From: Mya arenaria
Taxonomy: Eukaryota > Mollusca > Bivalvia > Myida > Myidae
Assembly (NCBI RefSeq): GCF_026914265.1
Contig: NC_069136.1
Span: 738,001 to 802,000, forward strand
DNA: 64,000 nt
Reading direction: 5' to 3'
Below the pieces are notes generated by a model. The model had not been told where the DNA came from. It saw only the letters and a list, made by a program, of their open reading frames with translations, and did no database searches. The translations under genes and the position numbers were made by a program. Shown one piece after another: positions 34,225-45,344 of this stretch (its first letter is position 1; each line of letters starts with the position of its first letter).

Positions 34225-36190
34225 CACGTGCACAAACTCTGTCCAAGCTATGTTTGTGATATTATATTTACAAGTATATAGTAGATTACGATATCACGTG
34301 CACACACTCCGTCCAAGCGATGATTACGAAATACACGTGCACACTCCGTCCAAGCTATGTTTGTGATACTATATTTACTAGTAAGTAGTAGATTACGATA
34401 TACACGTGCACACACTCCGTCCAAACTATGTTTGTGATATTATATTTACTAGTATGTAGTAGATTACGATATACACGTGCACACACTCCGTCCAAGCGAT
34501 GATTACGAAATACACGTGCACACTCCGTCCAAGCTATGTTTGTGATACTATATTTACTAGTAAGTAGTAGATTACGATATACACGTGCACACACTCCGTC
34601 CAAACTATGTTTGTGATATTATATTTACTAGTATGTAGTAGATTACGATATACACGTGCACACACTCCGTCCAAGCGATGTTTGTGATATTATATTTACT
34701 AGTAAGTAGTAGATTACGATATACACGTGCACACACTCCGTCCAAGCTATGTTTGTGATACTATATTTACTAGTAAGTAGTAGATTACGATATACACGTG
34801 CACACACTCTGTCCAAGCTATGTTTGTGATACTATATTTACTAGTAAGTAGTAGATTACGATATACACGTGCACACACTCCGTCCAAACTATGTTTGTGA
34901 TATTATATTTACTAGTATGTAGTAGATTACGATATACACGTGCACACACTCCGTCCAAGCGATGATTACGAAATACACGTGCACACTCCGTCCAAGCTAT
35001 GTTTGTGATACTATATTTACTAGTAAGTAGTAGATTACGATATACACGTGCACACACTCCGTCCAAACTATGTTTGTGATATTATATTTACTAGTGTGTA
35101 GTAGATTACGATATACACGTGCACACACTCCGTCCAAACTATGTAGATTACTATATACACGTGCACAAACTCTGTCCAAGCTATGTTTGTGATACTATAT
35201 TTACTAGTAAGTAGTAGATTACGATATACACGTGCACAAACTCTGTCCAAGCTATGTTTGTGATACTATATTTACTAGTAAGTAGTAGATTACGATATAC
35301 ACGTGCACACACTCCGTCCAAGCTATGTTTGTGATACTATATTTACTAGTAAGTAGTAGATTACTATATACACGTGCACAAACTCCGTCCAAGCTATGTT
35401 TGTGATATTATATTTACTAGTAAGTAGTAGATTACGATATACACGTGCACACACTCCGTCCAAGCTATGTTTGTGATACTATATTTACTAGTAAGTAGTA
35501 GATTACTATATACACGTGCACAAACTCCGTCCAAGCTATGTTTGTGATACTATATTTACTAGTAAGTAGTAGATTACGATATACACGTGCACAAACTCTG
35601 TCCAAGCTATGTTTGTGATACTATATTTACTAGTAAGTAGTAGATTACGATATACACGTGCACACACTCCGTCCAAACTATGTTTGTGATATTATATTTA
35701 CTAGTGTGTAGTAGATTACGATATACACGTGCACACACTCCGTCCAAACTATGTAGATTACTATATACACGTGCACAAACTCTGTCCAAGCTATGTTTGT
35801 GATACTATATTTACTAGTAAGTAGTAGATTACGATATACACGTGCACAAACTCTGTCCAAGCTATGTTTGTGATACTATGTTTACTAGTAAGTAGTAGAT
35901 TACGATATACACGTGCACAAACTCTGTCCAAGCGATGATTGTGATACTATGTTTACTAGTAAGTAGTAGATTACGATATACACGTGCACACACTCTGTCC
36001 AAGCGATGATTACGATATACACGTACCCATACTCTGTCCAAGCTATGTTTGTGATTCTATACTTACTAGTACATAGTTGATTACAATATACACGTGGACC
36101 CTCCGTTAAAGCTATGTTTGTGATTCTATATTTACTAGTGTGTAGTATATTGCAATATACACGTGCACACACCTTCCAAGCTATGTTTGT
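34225..36190. repeat. 71-bp satellite-like array downstream of gene B
   Basis: The unit contains ATACACGTGCACACACTCCG, TCCAAGCTATGTTTGTGATA and CTATATTTACTAGTAAGTAG. About 28 full or shortened units. Short units (the CGATGATTACGAAATACACG type) and full units form longer blocks: the segment at 34355 recurs at 34818 (+463), and those at 34997 and 35068 recur at 35607 and 35678 (+610). Every unit carries a CACGTG palindrome. Units near 36000-36190 are diverged. Confidence 0.96.
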
Positions 36191-37098
36191 GATACTGTAT
36201 TTTCTTGTACGTAGTTTTTAGAAGTTATAACTTTTAAGCGTACACATGATATTATTTTTTAGATTATGTATCGCTTGTTAATGATGCACATGCGCAATTG
36301 CTAATATGATTTACAAACGAATTACTGTAGAATCATAAATAGGAACGTTGAACATTCTATTTATCGCACATGAAGAAGTAGTTTTGTTAAAAAAACCAAT
36401 GCATCAATACAGCTTTCTTTCCAAATATACAGCGATAAAAACATATTTTATTAAATTTCATTCCTACTGTATGCCTTAATAAGTTGCCAATGTTTGGTAT
36501 GGAAATAAAAGTTCATTTTCACTTGGGTGGTTTTCTTCCTACCGCTTCTGAAAAACAAAATGGAACAAGTTCTTATTTCAAGGCAAACTGAATTCTTATT
36601 ATAAAGAGAATATACGGCGTGTTGATTTTAAAATCGGCACTGCACTGTATATCTAATTGCCCCATGGTGAATACTCAAACAACTGGTTTAACCCCTCTCC
36701 CGTTCCCCACTGAACTCCTAGTTCACGGACCGGTCCAAGGCTGTGACCCCAACAATTATTGATACATACTTATAAATGCAAGGTGCTTTTAAACACGTCC
36801 TGTATCATCCTGCTAATGCGCTTGTCCCTGTAGTTTCTATTTGAACATTATATGCATGAACGTTTGTGACAAAAATATTCCTGTATCTTGCGAACATATA
36901 TTGTGCTTATTGGCCCAACCAGTAGTAAACATATATTCGGGAAGCTCCAAAGTATGCCGACGGACGCTAGTGTCGGTTCAATTGAGACTGTTCATTGACA
37001 TCACTAGTTGATACAACACTGTTCCGCCCCCCCACCCCCTCCCGATATACCGGTGTGTGCGTTAGTCCATTATAATCGGCGTATTCAAGTATTCAAAC
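36191..37098. other. Intergenic between the 71-bp array and gene C
   Basis: No gene. TTTATT at 36447-36452 is AATAAA on the minus strand and could be the gene C polyadenylation signal, about 650 bp past its stop. A C-tract lies near 37025-37045. Confidence 0.4.
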
Positions 37099-38845
37099 CT
37101 AAAAACTTTCCATACCTACCATATAATCGTAGCATCCGAGCATCTCAATCCTGAACGCTGGCCGGTATGACGTGTTCCATGTTAGCGGAAACACGCGAAC
37201 GTAACGTGACGTCATCACGCTAGGCAATGTTGTCGTGTGTGTCCCGCTTCCGGTGTTGCCGGCCAGGCGCTGCAGAAAACAGAAAATTATACCTAGAGGG
37301 AATTGCTGGTCAGGATTATCACAAATGTTATACTAAATAATAGAAAGATCATATTTGAATAAGCAGAAATAAAAACGTAGGAGACATGTACTATATACTG
37401 GTATAATTCGAGGAGATAACAGCGTAAACAACAAAAATGTAGTAAAGACACAGATTGCATGTAAAAGAAAAAAATAAACAACTGTTGGTAGGTGGTTGCG
37501 TTGAATGTTACTTATATCAATAACATAGATTCATTTTACGAGTATCGAGACTGGAATGAAAGATGGCGAGGTTTGTTGGAGACGGAAGTCGTGAATTTTG
37601 TGAATTGTCTGATAGCTGGAAATAAATAACTCAGGAAATCAATGCGTTCAGTTATACCTGTGTGGTGCCGGTGTAGTCGGTGTAGTTTGAGAACACGTCG
37701 CCATCTAGACTGTACTGCATGTAGAAATACCCCGTATAATACGTGCTGCTGTAGTACTGAATCTGGACGCCATAAATGTCAGTGGTGTTTCCTAAATGGG
37801 AGAAAAACGGTAGATAGCTGTAGCGGATATTAACAAACACAGAGAGGCGAAGCCGTTTACCAAAATAAATCAGTAAAAAAGAGGCCATTCTTAACCTGTG
37901 GCAGTAATGTAATTTTGAAGCCTCTGATATGATTGATATATCCAAAAATTAGGCAGAGCTAGCCACAAAGAAAAAATAATGTTTGGTAAAGGAGACTCCA
38001 CGCATCATTGTCGTCCAGGCGTGTCTAATACGCATGTTATTCGAAGACGTACTGTAGCCATTAGTCAATGAGGGCGGTATTAGGAACTAACAAGGCATTA
38101 AGAGAAGTAAGCTCTGTTCCAAGCACTAATTTGTCTGATGGTGACGTGTTACTTAAGTATATGTTTCATTAAAAAAGAAGGGTGTTAGCGACTAATAAAA
38201 GCAAAATAAGTAGGCATATTGAAGAGTTGACGCCGTACCAAGTACGACTGCCGTCCAGGAAGCTGGTAGGCATTGCTACTCAAGTTTATAGTCAATTGAA
38301 AAAGAGCGGTGATAGCTACTAACCGAAGTCAATCTGTAAGTATGAAGAAGAGTCCACGCCGTACCAGGCAGTACTTCCGTCAAGACGCGCTTGATTAGCT
38401 TGGTTGGTACTATACATGTTGTAGCCGGTGAGGGCGGCATTTGGAACGACCTTTAGGCTGTTCTTGATACCGAGTGGATTAGTAGCGCAGTCTAAAAATT
38501 GAACAGACGAGTGTTAGTCCCGTTGTTTGATATTGTGTCCACTGACTTAAATGCATGCATGGAATTCATACAGTGTAAGAAAAACGTGTTGACAGATGAA
38601 TGTATTTATGCAGCGACATCTCATATATATTGTATATACAATATACGCTAGAAAGCGAGACTTCGATGTTTATCAATAAACTTTATCTATACAGAACGGG
38701 CAGCCTTTGTCTAAATGTCATTCACTCGATCCACACCGATAAGTTGGCAAAGTTAGACGTTAGTCAATGTTACGGTTCGGTCTACCAAAGGCACTATCGG
38801 CGTAAGGTTGTCTAGTTACCTAAGGGTCCGCCTTTTGCATCCGAG

Positions 38846-38892
<47 letters not shown>

Positions 38893-41800
38893 CAAACAAC
38901 GACACCAAAACGTGTTAAAAATGTTAGCCTAGAACTCTTCTAGCACTCGAACTTACTAAACAGTATGTATGTGTCACTTACTGAGGTTGCAGTCAACGCC
39001 CCCATACGGACGGACGCAATCACAGCTGTATCCCTCCCTCACGTCCGTACACATCCCCTCGTGTTGACATGGATGCCTTAAACAACCGTCATAGCCTGGA
39101 TAAGATCAGATAAGATTTTATAAGACAAAGTTCTTCCAATTAACTGGATTTAATCACACATATAAGAAACCATACAAAACTAACAGAGACTTTTCCTTAA
39201 TGGCCCATTCATTACGATTCTTAAGACTTCCTAAAATGTCACATTCTTCTGTAAAGATGTTGTCGGTAGTTTTACACCAACACTTTATAATCCTAGCATA
39301 TATATTGACGTAAAGATGATATCTTCCTATTTCACCGTTGCATGAACACCAGCAGTAAACATATATTCAACACCAAGTGTATATTTACAACATCTACGGT
39401 GAATACGCTCGTTTTCATTCGATTTTGAAAATCCCCATATCTCAGACCCATGATAAACAATTGACTAATAACGCTTGACTTAATATTGTAATGCTTTGTG
39501 TTATTTATAAGTACATAAATTACCATTTTCCTGATTTTTATTCTTGGTTTAGAACAAAAGTCCCGCTAAAGTTAAAAAATGTTTCAGGGTAAATAAAATC
39601 ATCAACTGTTTTACGATATTTATTGTCATATTTCTATTTTTTTTTCATTTTCACATAAAATGCCCCTTTCCCGAAATACCGTTATCTTTGTCTTCTCTGT
39701 GTTAACTTATAGTCCCAATTTCAAACAATAAGCAGGAAAACAATTATAAGCAATTTTGTAATTCATCAACAGTATTGCCCAAAAATACCATAACGTCGGC
39801 AAATAACATAAATGTAACAGTAATATCATCTAAGGTAAGTCCGCTTACAGGATTCTCTTCTAAAATAGCTGAAGATCATCGACAAAAGGGCAAATAAAAC
39901 AGGGGACATTATTTCCCCTTGTTTAAGGCCGACAACACAATCAAAGTAATCAAACGAGTGACATTTTTTACACATGATTTCACATTGGTTGGAATACAAT
40001 ATTCTTAACAACTACGCATTTTCCCCATCAACTCCTGCTCTATAAAGCTTTAGCCAAAGGGAATGTTAACTAACACTATCAAAAACACGTTTCATGTCAA
40101 TAAAAGAGCAGTGCAATATTTATTATCGTGTAACAGTTTTACATTTGATATAAAAAACAGTATCTGAAGTAGATCCTTATCAGACATCCTAAAAATGCAC
40201 TGACGATGAGTTACACATCATGTTATGTAGTTTTAATTTGCTGTCAAAATGGTCAAACAAATCTTAATAACAAACATCTATTTTTCTCGAAACATGCTGT
40301 ACTTAACCAAGTAAACCTCGAACTTGCTAGTATATGTATATACTCAAAAACTCACTTTTCCGTACCCCGTGACCAGCTCGTAAAAATACAAATTTATACA
40401 TTTCATACAATAAAGTGTTCCGGGCGTTGGGCTCTTAAAGCGCTACTAACTGAGCTACATTGTCGACTTGTTCATCTCAATGCAAACTTCAATAGTTAAA
40501 CTCGGGTTCCTACGAAACACTATTTATTTTGATTATTCCGATCTTATCAACAACTGAGGAAGTAATTGCCTTAGAAAAGTGATGATGCGTTTTTGTATTT
40601 TACTCATTGAATGTTCTATACCGTACATGTTTACCTCGTGTTACCATGCGGAATAGGTTGTCGGCGTACTTCCCGTGTCCGTCGGTGGCCCGAATCGTCA
40701 TTACATATGTGGCGTCGGCGTCGGGGATAATCCCAGTTATGATTCCAGTGTCCAAACCTAGTTTCAACCCTGGGGGTAGTGAGCCGGCAACCAAGGTGTA
40801 GGTGACATTCAGCCCCTCGGGATCCTTGATAAAGTAATGTGGCTATCAACTAAGTTGTTTATTGTGACTCAACAAGGGAACTGCAAGCAGGGGCCAACGT
40901 CCGTCTGATTTTACTAAGTTGATCAAGGTAAACTTTTACACAATTAATACAGCCTTGGTTAGGGCCTTCCTTAACAAATATATACTTAATGTAAACGGTA
41001 ACATGCGTGTGTTCTAAATTACTTATACGTTCATGTACTTAAGGCCGATGTTTGCTGCACGACAAAGACAATACGAAAATGATCATACCTCGCCTTTTTA
41101 TATGAATCAGAAAACTTACGTTTTAAATATGAAAGTGTCGGTTGCATTGTTAAGGTACAGACAAAGAAGAGATACTCTACCAAGGCTTCGAGGGGAACGT
41201 TGACGACGTTGCCGGCACGGAACTCCCCCAAGTAGCCGTACGGAGTTTTACTTGACACTGGACCATTTGACTGCCAAACTGGAGGCTGGCTTTCTATCAT
41301 CTGGAAAAGCAATCTTGTTGCTTAAGATATGATTTAACTAGCCCAGCATTTCCATTTACAGATGATGGATTTATCGCGTTTGATTATCGATATTGAGCTG
41401 TCTTTACTCTCAGTGCGGACATGATGGTAAAGGTACCTTACCTTTTGAATGAATATTTTTATATGCTTGGAGGCTGACTGTGCACCGGAAACATTACAAA
41501 TACAATGTCAAAAAGCACCGGAAGTGTTGTCTGAATTAGACTCGTAGTGTTGCCTCACCGAGCTTAGTAGTGGTACCTCCTCATTTAGCTCCTTAGTGTT
41601 ATTACAAAAAGCCCTTTAGTTCTACTTCAATAAGCCCTAGAATGTTACCATAATCACCCAGAATTGTTATCACAAAAAGCCTTATAGTGCTACTTCAATA
41701 AGCCCTCGAATGTTACCATAATCACCCAGAAGTGTTATCACAAAAGAAGCTATAGTTCTACTTCAATAAGCCCTAGAATGTCACCATAATCACCCAGAAG

Positions 41801-44757
41801 TGTTACCACAAAAAGCCTTATAGTGCTACTTCAATAAGCCCTTGAATGTCACCATAATCACCCAGAAGTGTTACCACAAAAAGACCTATAGTTCTACTTA
41901 AAAAAGCCCTAGAATGTTACCATAATCACCCAGAAGTGTTACCTCAATGAGCCCCGTAGTTCTACTTCAGTAAGCCCTAGAATGTTACCATAATCAACCA
42001 GAAGTGTTACCTCAATGAGCCCCGTAGCGCTTCTTCAATAAGCCCTAGAATGTTACCATAATCACCCTGAAGTGTTACCACAAAAAACCCTGTAGTGCTA
42101 CTTCAGTAAGCCCTAGAATGTTACCATAATCACCCTGAAGTGTTACCACAAAAAGCCCTGTAGTGCTACTTCAATAAGCCCTAGAATTTTACCATAATCA
42201 CCAAGAAGTGTTACCTCAGTGAGCCCCGTAGTGTAACCTCAATAATCTCCGTATTCTCCAAAGTTATACAACAATCATCTACGCAGTTTTATCTGAAAAA
42301 GAGCCTCGTACTGCTACCACATTGAGCCTCATAGAGTACCCTTGATAAGAGTTACCTCTTGAATAAGCCTCGTGGTGCTACCGCAATGAGTCACGGAATG
42401 TTACCACAACGAGCACCTTAATGTTATCTCAATGAGCCGAGAAAGAAACACCTCATCAACATGGACGATTTCGCTCAATGAGCATCAGTGTGTTACCTAA
42501 ATGACCCCCGCAGTGTAACCTCAATGTACCCCGCAGTGTAACAATGAACACCGGAGTATAACACAATAAGTACCGTTGTGTAACCCAAATGAATCCCACA
42601 GTGTTACCGCAATGGAACGCAGCGTAACGTCAAGGGGCCCAGTGTTGTAAGCCTTGGAGTATAACCCCAATGAGCCCAGAAAAAGTAAACTCAAAGGTCT
42701 GATCGCGTTTTCCACGTTTTGTCAAGGCCTCCTATGCATCGAACACGGCAGAGGTTTGGATTACGTTTGTGTCGACGGTATAAAGAAAATCCCCCAAACT
42801 ACAGGAATCTCTGTATCAGAATACTTCGATAAGTAAACATGAATTCCCAAGATGGAGAAGATTTTGTGTTTTGATCTGTAATTTGATCTCTTGATCTGGC
42901 GGCGGTACGTAAGGAAGAGGAATTTCAGACTTCTCCTCAACTGCTGTTACCTTTGCAGGACGGGGGCCCTTCATTCGTCGCTTCTTTGGTGGCATTTCAG
43001 AGCTTGATTAATATAAACAGTTATTCGATGTTTCCTCGTCGAGTGCTCAAACTAAAATGAAGCTCTCCTGCCTAGTGCGGCCTTTTTATCCACATTTCAA
43101 GACTACGTGCACCGTGTTAGCCGTAGTAGAACTCAACGTACCCTAACTCACCGGCCGGCAAAGCGTCACAAATTGGAACTCACCGCAAATGAAACGTAAC
43201 GAAACGGCTATCGTCCACCCTAGCTTGCCGTGAAAACCGTGACAATAAAAGCACAACTTGACAAAACTGGAAAGGAACTTCAGATGCCGGGGATTACATA
43301 TGATCCCCCCCCACGGACGATTTATAAGTTGTGTAACGGCCTATTACGTACTGTCACGTGTCATTGCGTTTACCCCGTTTTACTACGACCTACTACGTTT
43401 CTCATCCACACCGTGGCTGCCTTTGCAAATTTTTTGACAATTTAAAATTTTGGCCCGGCATGCACGGAAATAACGGTCTGTCACGTTTGCATATCTCGTT
43501 CCCCCCCCCCCCCCCCGCGCTGTCTCGCGTTTATCTCGTTTTCTCCACGGTGGTCTGAAACGGGGCTGCCGTCGCCACCGGGAACTTAGTGTTAAAGTAG
43601 CAGAAAGGGTCACATAAGCCACGTAAGTCCCGGAGGTAATACCTGAATGATGAAGAGCAGGTCCTCGCCGTCGAGGTAGATGGAGCCTCCACTTCCGGCG
43701 CTGACCGTCACGTTACCTTCCACTCCAGACTGAGAAATAGGATACAGCATAACGTTTAGGTATATCTATTCATCCACGTGACCATTACAAGAAAAAAATA
43801 TAATAAATATTCAATTAAAATAACTTTTTTATAACGTTTGGCAATGTGCATGATCAACAGTCACGTGGCAAATGAGAACGGGTATAAGCCACCGTATCAC
43901 AGGTGTTCGGTGCGTTGTTTTGACCCCACCCCTCGCCACCCCCACTCTACTATCCATAACATCCAATTTCAGAGAGCTTCCCATCTGTGACAAACTATTT
44001 TATAGTAAAGCAGACATAAAAAGTCTGCTGAAAATTACACCTCTATTTCTATAAACGCAAATGTTTTGCCAAAGACAATCCTGGCAATAAAGCCTCTTTT
44101 TCATGGGAGGAATGCATCTTTAAGAATAACCAACAAGCAAAAAACTTCGCTTTCCTAGTAAACATCATCTACAGACTCGCAAACTTCCGAAATGATTGGG
44201 ACTCATCTGACCAATTTTAATGCCATTTTCTTTTCTGTGTGCTGTAAAAAGAGTGCTTTAATTTTTAGAATCGTTAGTAAAAGCGAGTGAAATTTAATAG
44301 ATCTTTGATGGAAGAAAGCCGCAGCTACCCACATTTAGGCCTACAAAGCCATTTTGTTCCGCCTTTACTGCAATACTCGGTTGGTCTATGAACAGAGGGC
44401 TGGAAAAGAAACATACATGATTATACAAGACATTAATAAAATGAAACACAACTAATAGCATTAGCTTTTAACAGACAGGTTAGATATCGAAGAAAAAAGT
44501 TAACAAAGTAAACGAAATACTGCGATAGTATTATAAATAACTGGTGAGAAAAAACCCTCAAATGTACGTTTTTCTGGTTACATATCCGAAAATCTCATTT
44601 AAACCTTAGCAAATTCACTTAACGTGTACCCAGTGCAATATGTTTAAACCTGCAATCTAGAAAGATAAGTTACAAACAAAAACACTTACTCATATGATGC
44701 AGAAAATACCAGAGCTGGAAACAGAAAAGCGATACACAGTGGACGCATATCCGCCAT
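37099..44757 (-). CDS. Gene C: secreted He_PIG/cadherin-like - EGF - discoidin protein, 9 exons
   Basis: Exons in transcript order: 44690-44757, 44333-44399, 43643-43729, 41181-41300, 40635-40824, 38982-39095, 38324-38491, 37658-37791, 37099-37269; 1119 nt, 372 aa. Phases 2,0,0,0,1,1,1,0. Signal peptide MADMRPLCIAFLFPALVFSA. The PPVW...GYLGEFRAG linker is followed by LPPGLKLGLDTGIITG and ADATYVMTIRATDGHGKYAD (He_PIG/cadherin-like), an EGF exon with six cysteines (GCLRHPCQHEGMC ... CDCVRPYGGVDC), and F5/8C starting CATNPLGIKNS with WYGVDSSSYLQIDFG and ending FRIEMLGC. After that Cys it continues 10 residues (YDYMVGMESF) to a TAG; a splice at ATG|GTAGGT is the alternative. The exon 2 donor is GTGGGT. 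Paralogue of A and D. Extracellular binding is inferred. Confidence 0.85.
37270..37657. other. Gene C intron 8
   Basis: AT-rich, no feature seen. Confidence 0.5.
37985..38290 (-). pseudogene. Two decayed copies of the gene C discoidin exon 7
   Basis: Plus-strand 37990-38100 and 38170-38285 align by eye with the 3' half of exon 7 (38324-38491) and its donor flank. Shared pieces are (A)CTCCACGC...CGTCCAGG, GAGGGCGGnATT(T/A)GGAAC, and GGTGnTAGCnACTAA at the donor side. Neither keeps an open frame. They lie in intron 7, downstream of the real exon in transcript order. Confidence 0.65.
38847..38892. repeat. (AAC)n microsatellite
   Basis: About 15 AAC triplets in gene C intron 6. Confidence 0.95.
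39280..40190 (-). mobile_element. Degraded LINE reverse-transcriptase fragment
   Basis: On the minus strand, in order: FIDMKRVFDSVS (first catalytic Asp region), FDYFDCVVGLKQGEIMSPVL then FALL, VTFMLFADVMVFLGN (FADD box with V for the second D), then GSEIWGFSKSNENERIHRRC. Several stops and frame changes lie between. There is no endonuclease and no definable ends. It sits in gene C intron 5 in the sense direction and is of a different type from the LINE at 3.9 kb (KQGE versus RQGQ motif). Confidence 0.75.
40191..40634. other. Gene C intron 5, 5' part
   Basis: AT-rich, no feature seen. The frame at 40206-40499 is not supported. Confidence 0.4.
41560..42650. repeat. ~68-bp minisatellite in gene C intron 3
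   Basis: The unit contains AGTGTTACCACAAAAAGCCC, TGTAGTGCTACTTCAATAAG and CCCTAGAATGTTACCATAAT. About 10 regular units to 42240, then shorter degenerate pieces (CCTCAATGAGCCCCGTAGTG, GTGTAACC) to about 42650. Confidence 0.9.
42816..42995 (-). CDS. Possible small ORF or first-exon relic starting MPPKKRRMKG (59 aa)
   Basis: An ATG at 42995 (minus) opens MPPKKRRMKGPRPAK, then VTAVEEKSEIPLPYVPPPD, to a stop at about 42816. The first 15 codons end at a good donor (AAG|GTAACA, exon 42951-42995). A basic Lys/Arg-rich start followed by an acidic and proline-rich stretch looks more protein-like than the surroundings. No further exon was found and I do not recognise the protein. It could be a retrocopy fragment in gene C intron 3, a nested gene, or chance. 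Confidence 0.25.
   Translation of the reverse strand: MPPKKRRMKGPRPAKVTAVEEKSEIPLPYVPPPDQEIKLQIKTQNLLHLGNSCLLIEVF
42996..43642. other. Gene C intron 3, 5' part
   Basis: No gene. A C-tract of about 17 lies at 43500-43517. The flanks TGTCACGTGTCATTGCGTTT...CCCCGTTTTACTACG and TGTCACGTTTGCATATCTCG...TTTATCTCGTTTTC look like two diverged copies of one short sequence. Confidence 0.4.
43730..44332. other. Gene C intron 2
   Basis: No feature seen. The small frame at 43872-44054 is unsupported. Confidence 0.45.
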
Positions 44758-45344
44758 TTTGAATTACAATGTAGTCTTACATGAGCGCCATTTCCGCTCT
44801 ATTTTTTCATCGGGGACTGTCTCAAGATTATTCAGAAAACATGTAGTACTTTTTGAAGAATTATGTCATTTTTATTAATTGGTGGCTTTTAAAAAGGATT
44901 TGAATGAAATAACGCTTAGTATAGCACCTGGAGGGGGATATTCCCGCACACAAACACCTAAAATTAAACCTGGTGAATGGAATATTTCCATGAAAGTGTA
45001 CGGGCCTCATTTTCATACATCAACAGTCTTGAATCAAGTTCATTTGCACTCTCATTGTTTGTTTGGTGAGTGATGTCGTAATCTATTTTACCAAGGCACT
45101 TGTTTAAATATATTTTGAAATGCCTATCAAATTAGCCCAAATATCAATCAATTTTGACAGCAGTGAATCAACATATCTGGTAAATATTGATAACGCATCG
45201 AGCTAACATTTTAGCGTTCGGTCCCTGTTGCTCTGCTAGAAATATTGGAGCAGTAAAGATGGTTTTGATAACAACGACCAACTATCTGTAGTAAGGTTAA
45301 ACTAAAAGAGTATTTTGTAATTTGGGCGCCATCTTGAATCCAAC
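44758..45344. promoter_or_regulatory. Divergent intergenic region between genes C and D
   Basis: 587 bp separate the start codons of gene C (44757, minus) and gene D (45345, plus), so the promoters are head to head. Gene C's ATG lies in AAAATGGCGGA and gene D's in CAACATGGATG. CGCCATTTCC (44784) and GGGCGCCATCTTG (45325) give a YY1-like GCCAT motif near each start. No TATA box is clear. The frame at 44879-45073 is not supported as a gene. Confidence 0.5.

Noticed and set aside
34355-36172. Repeated VCARVYRNLL-type minus-strand frames
   Set aside because: Translations of the 71-bp array.
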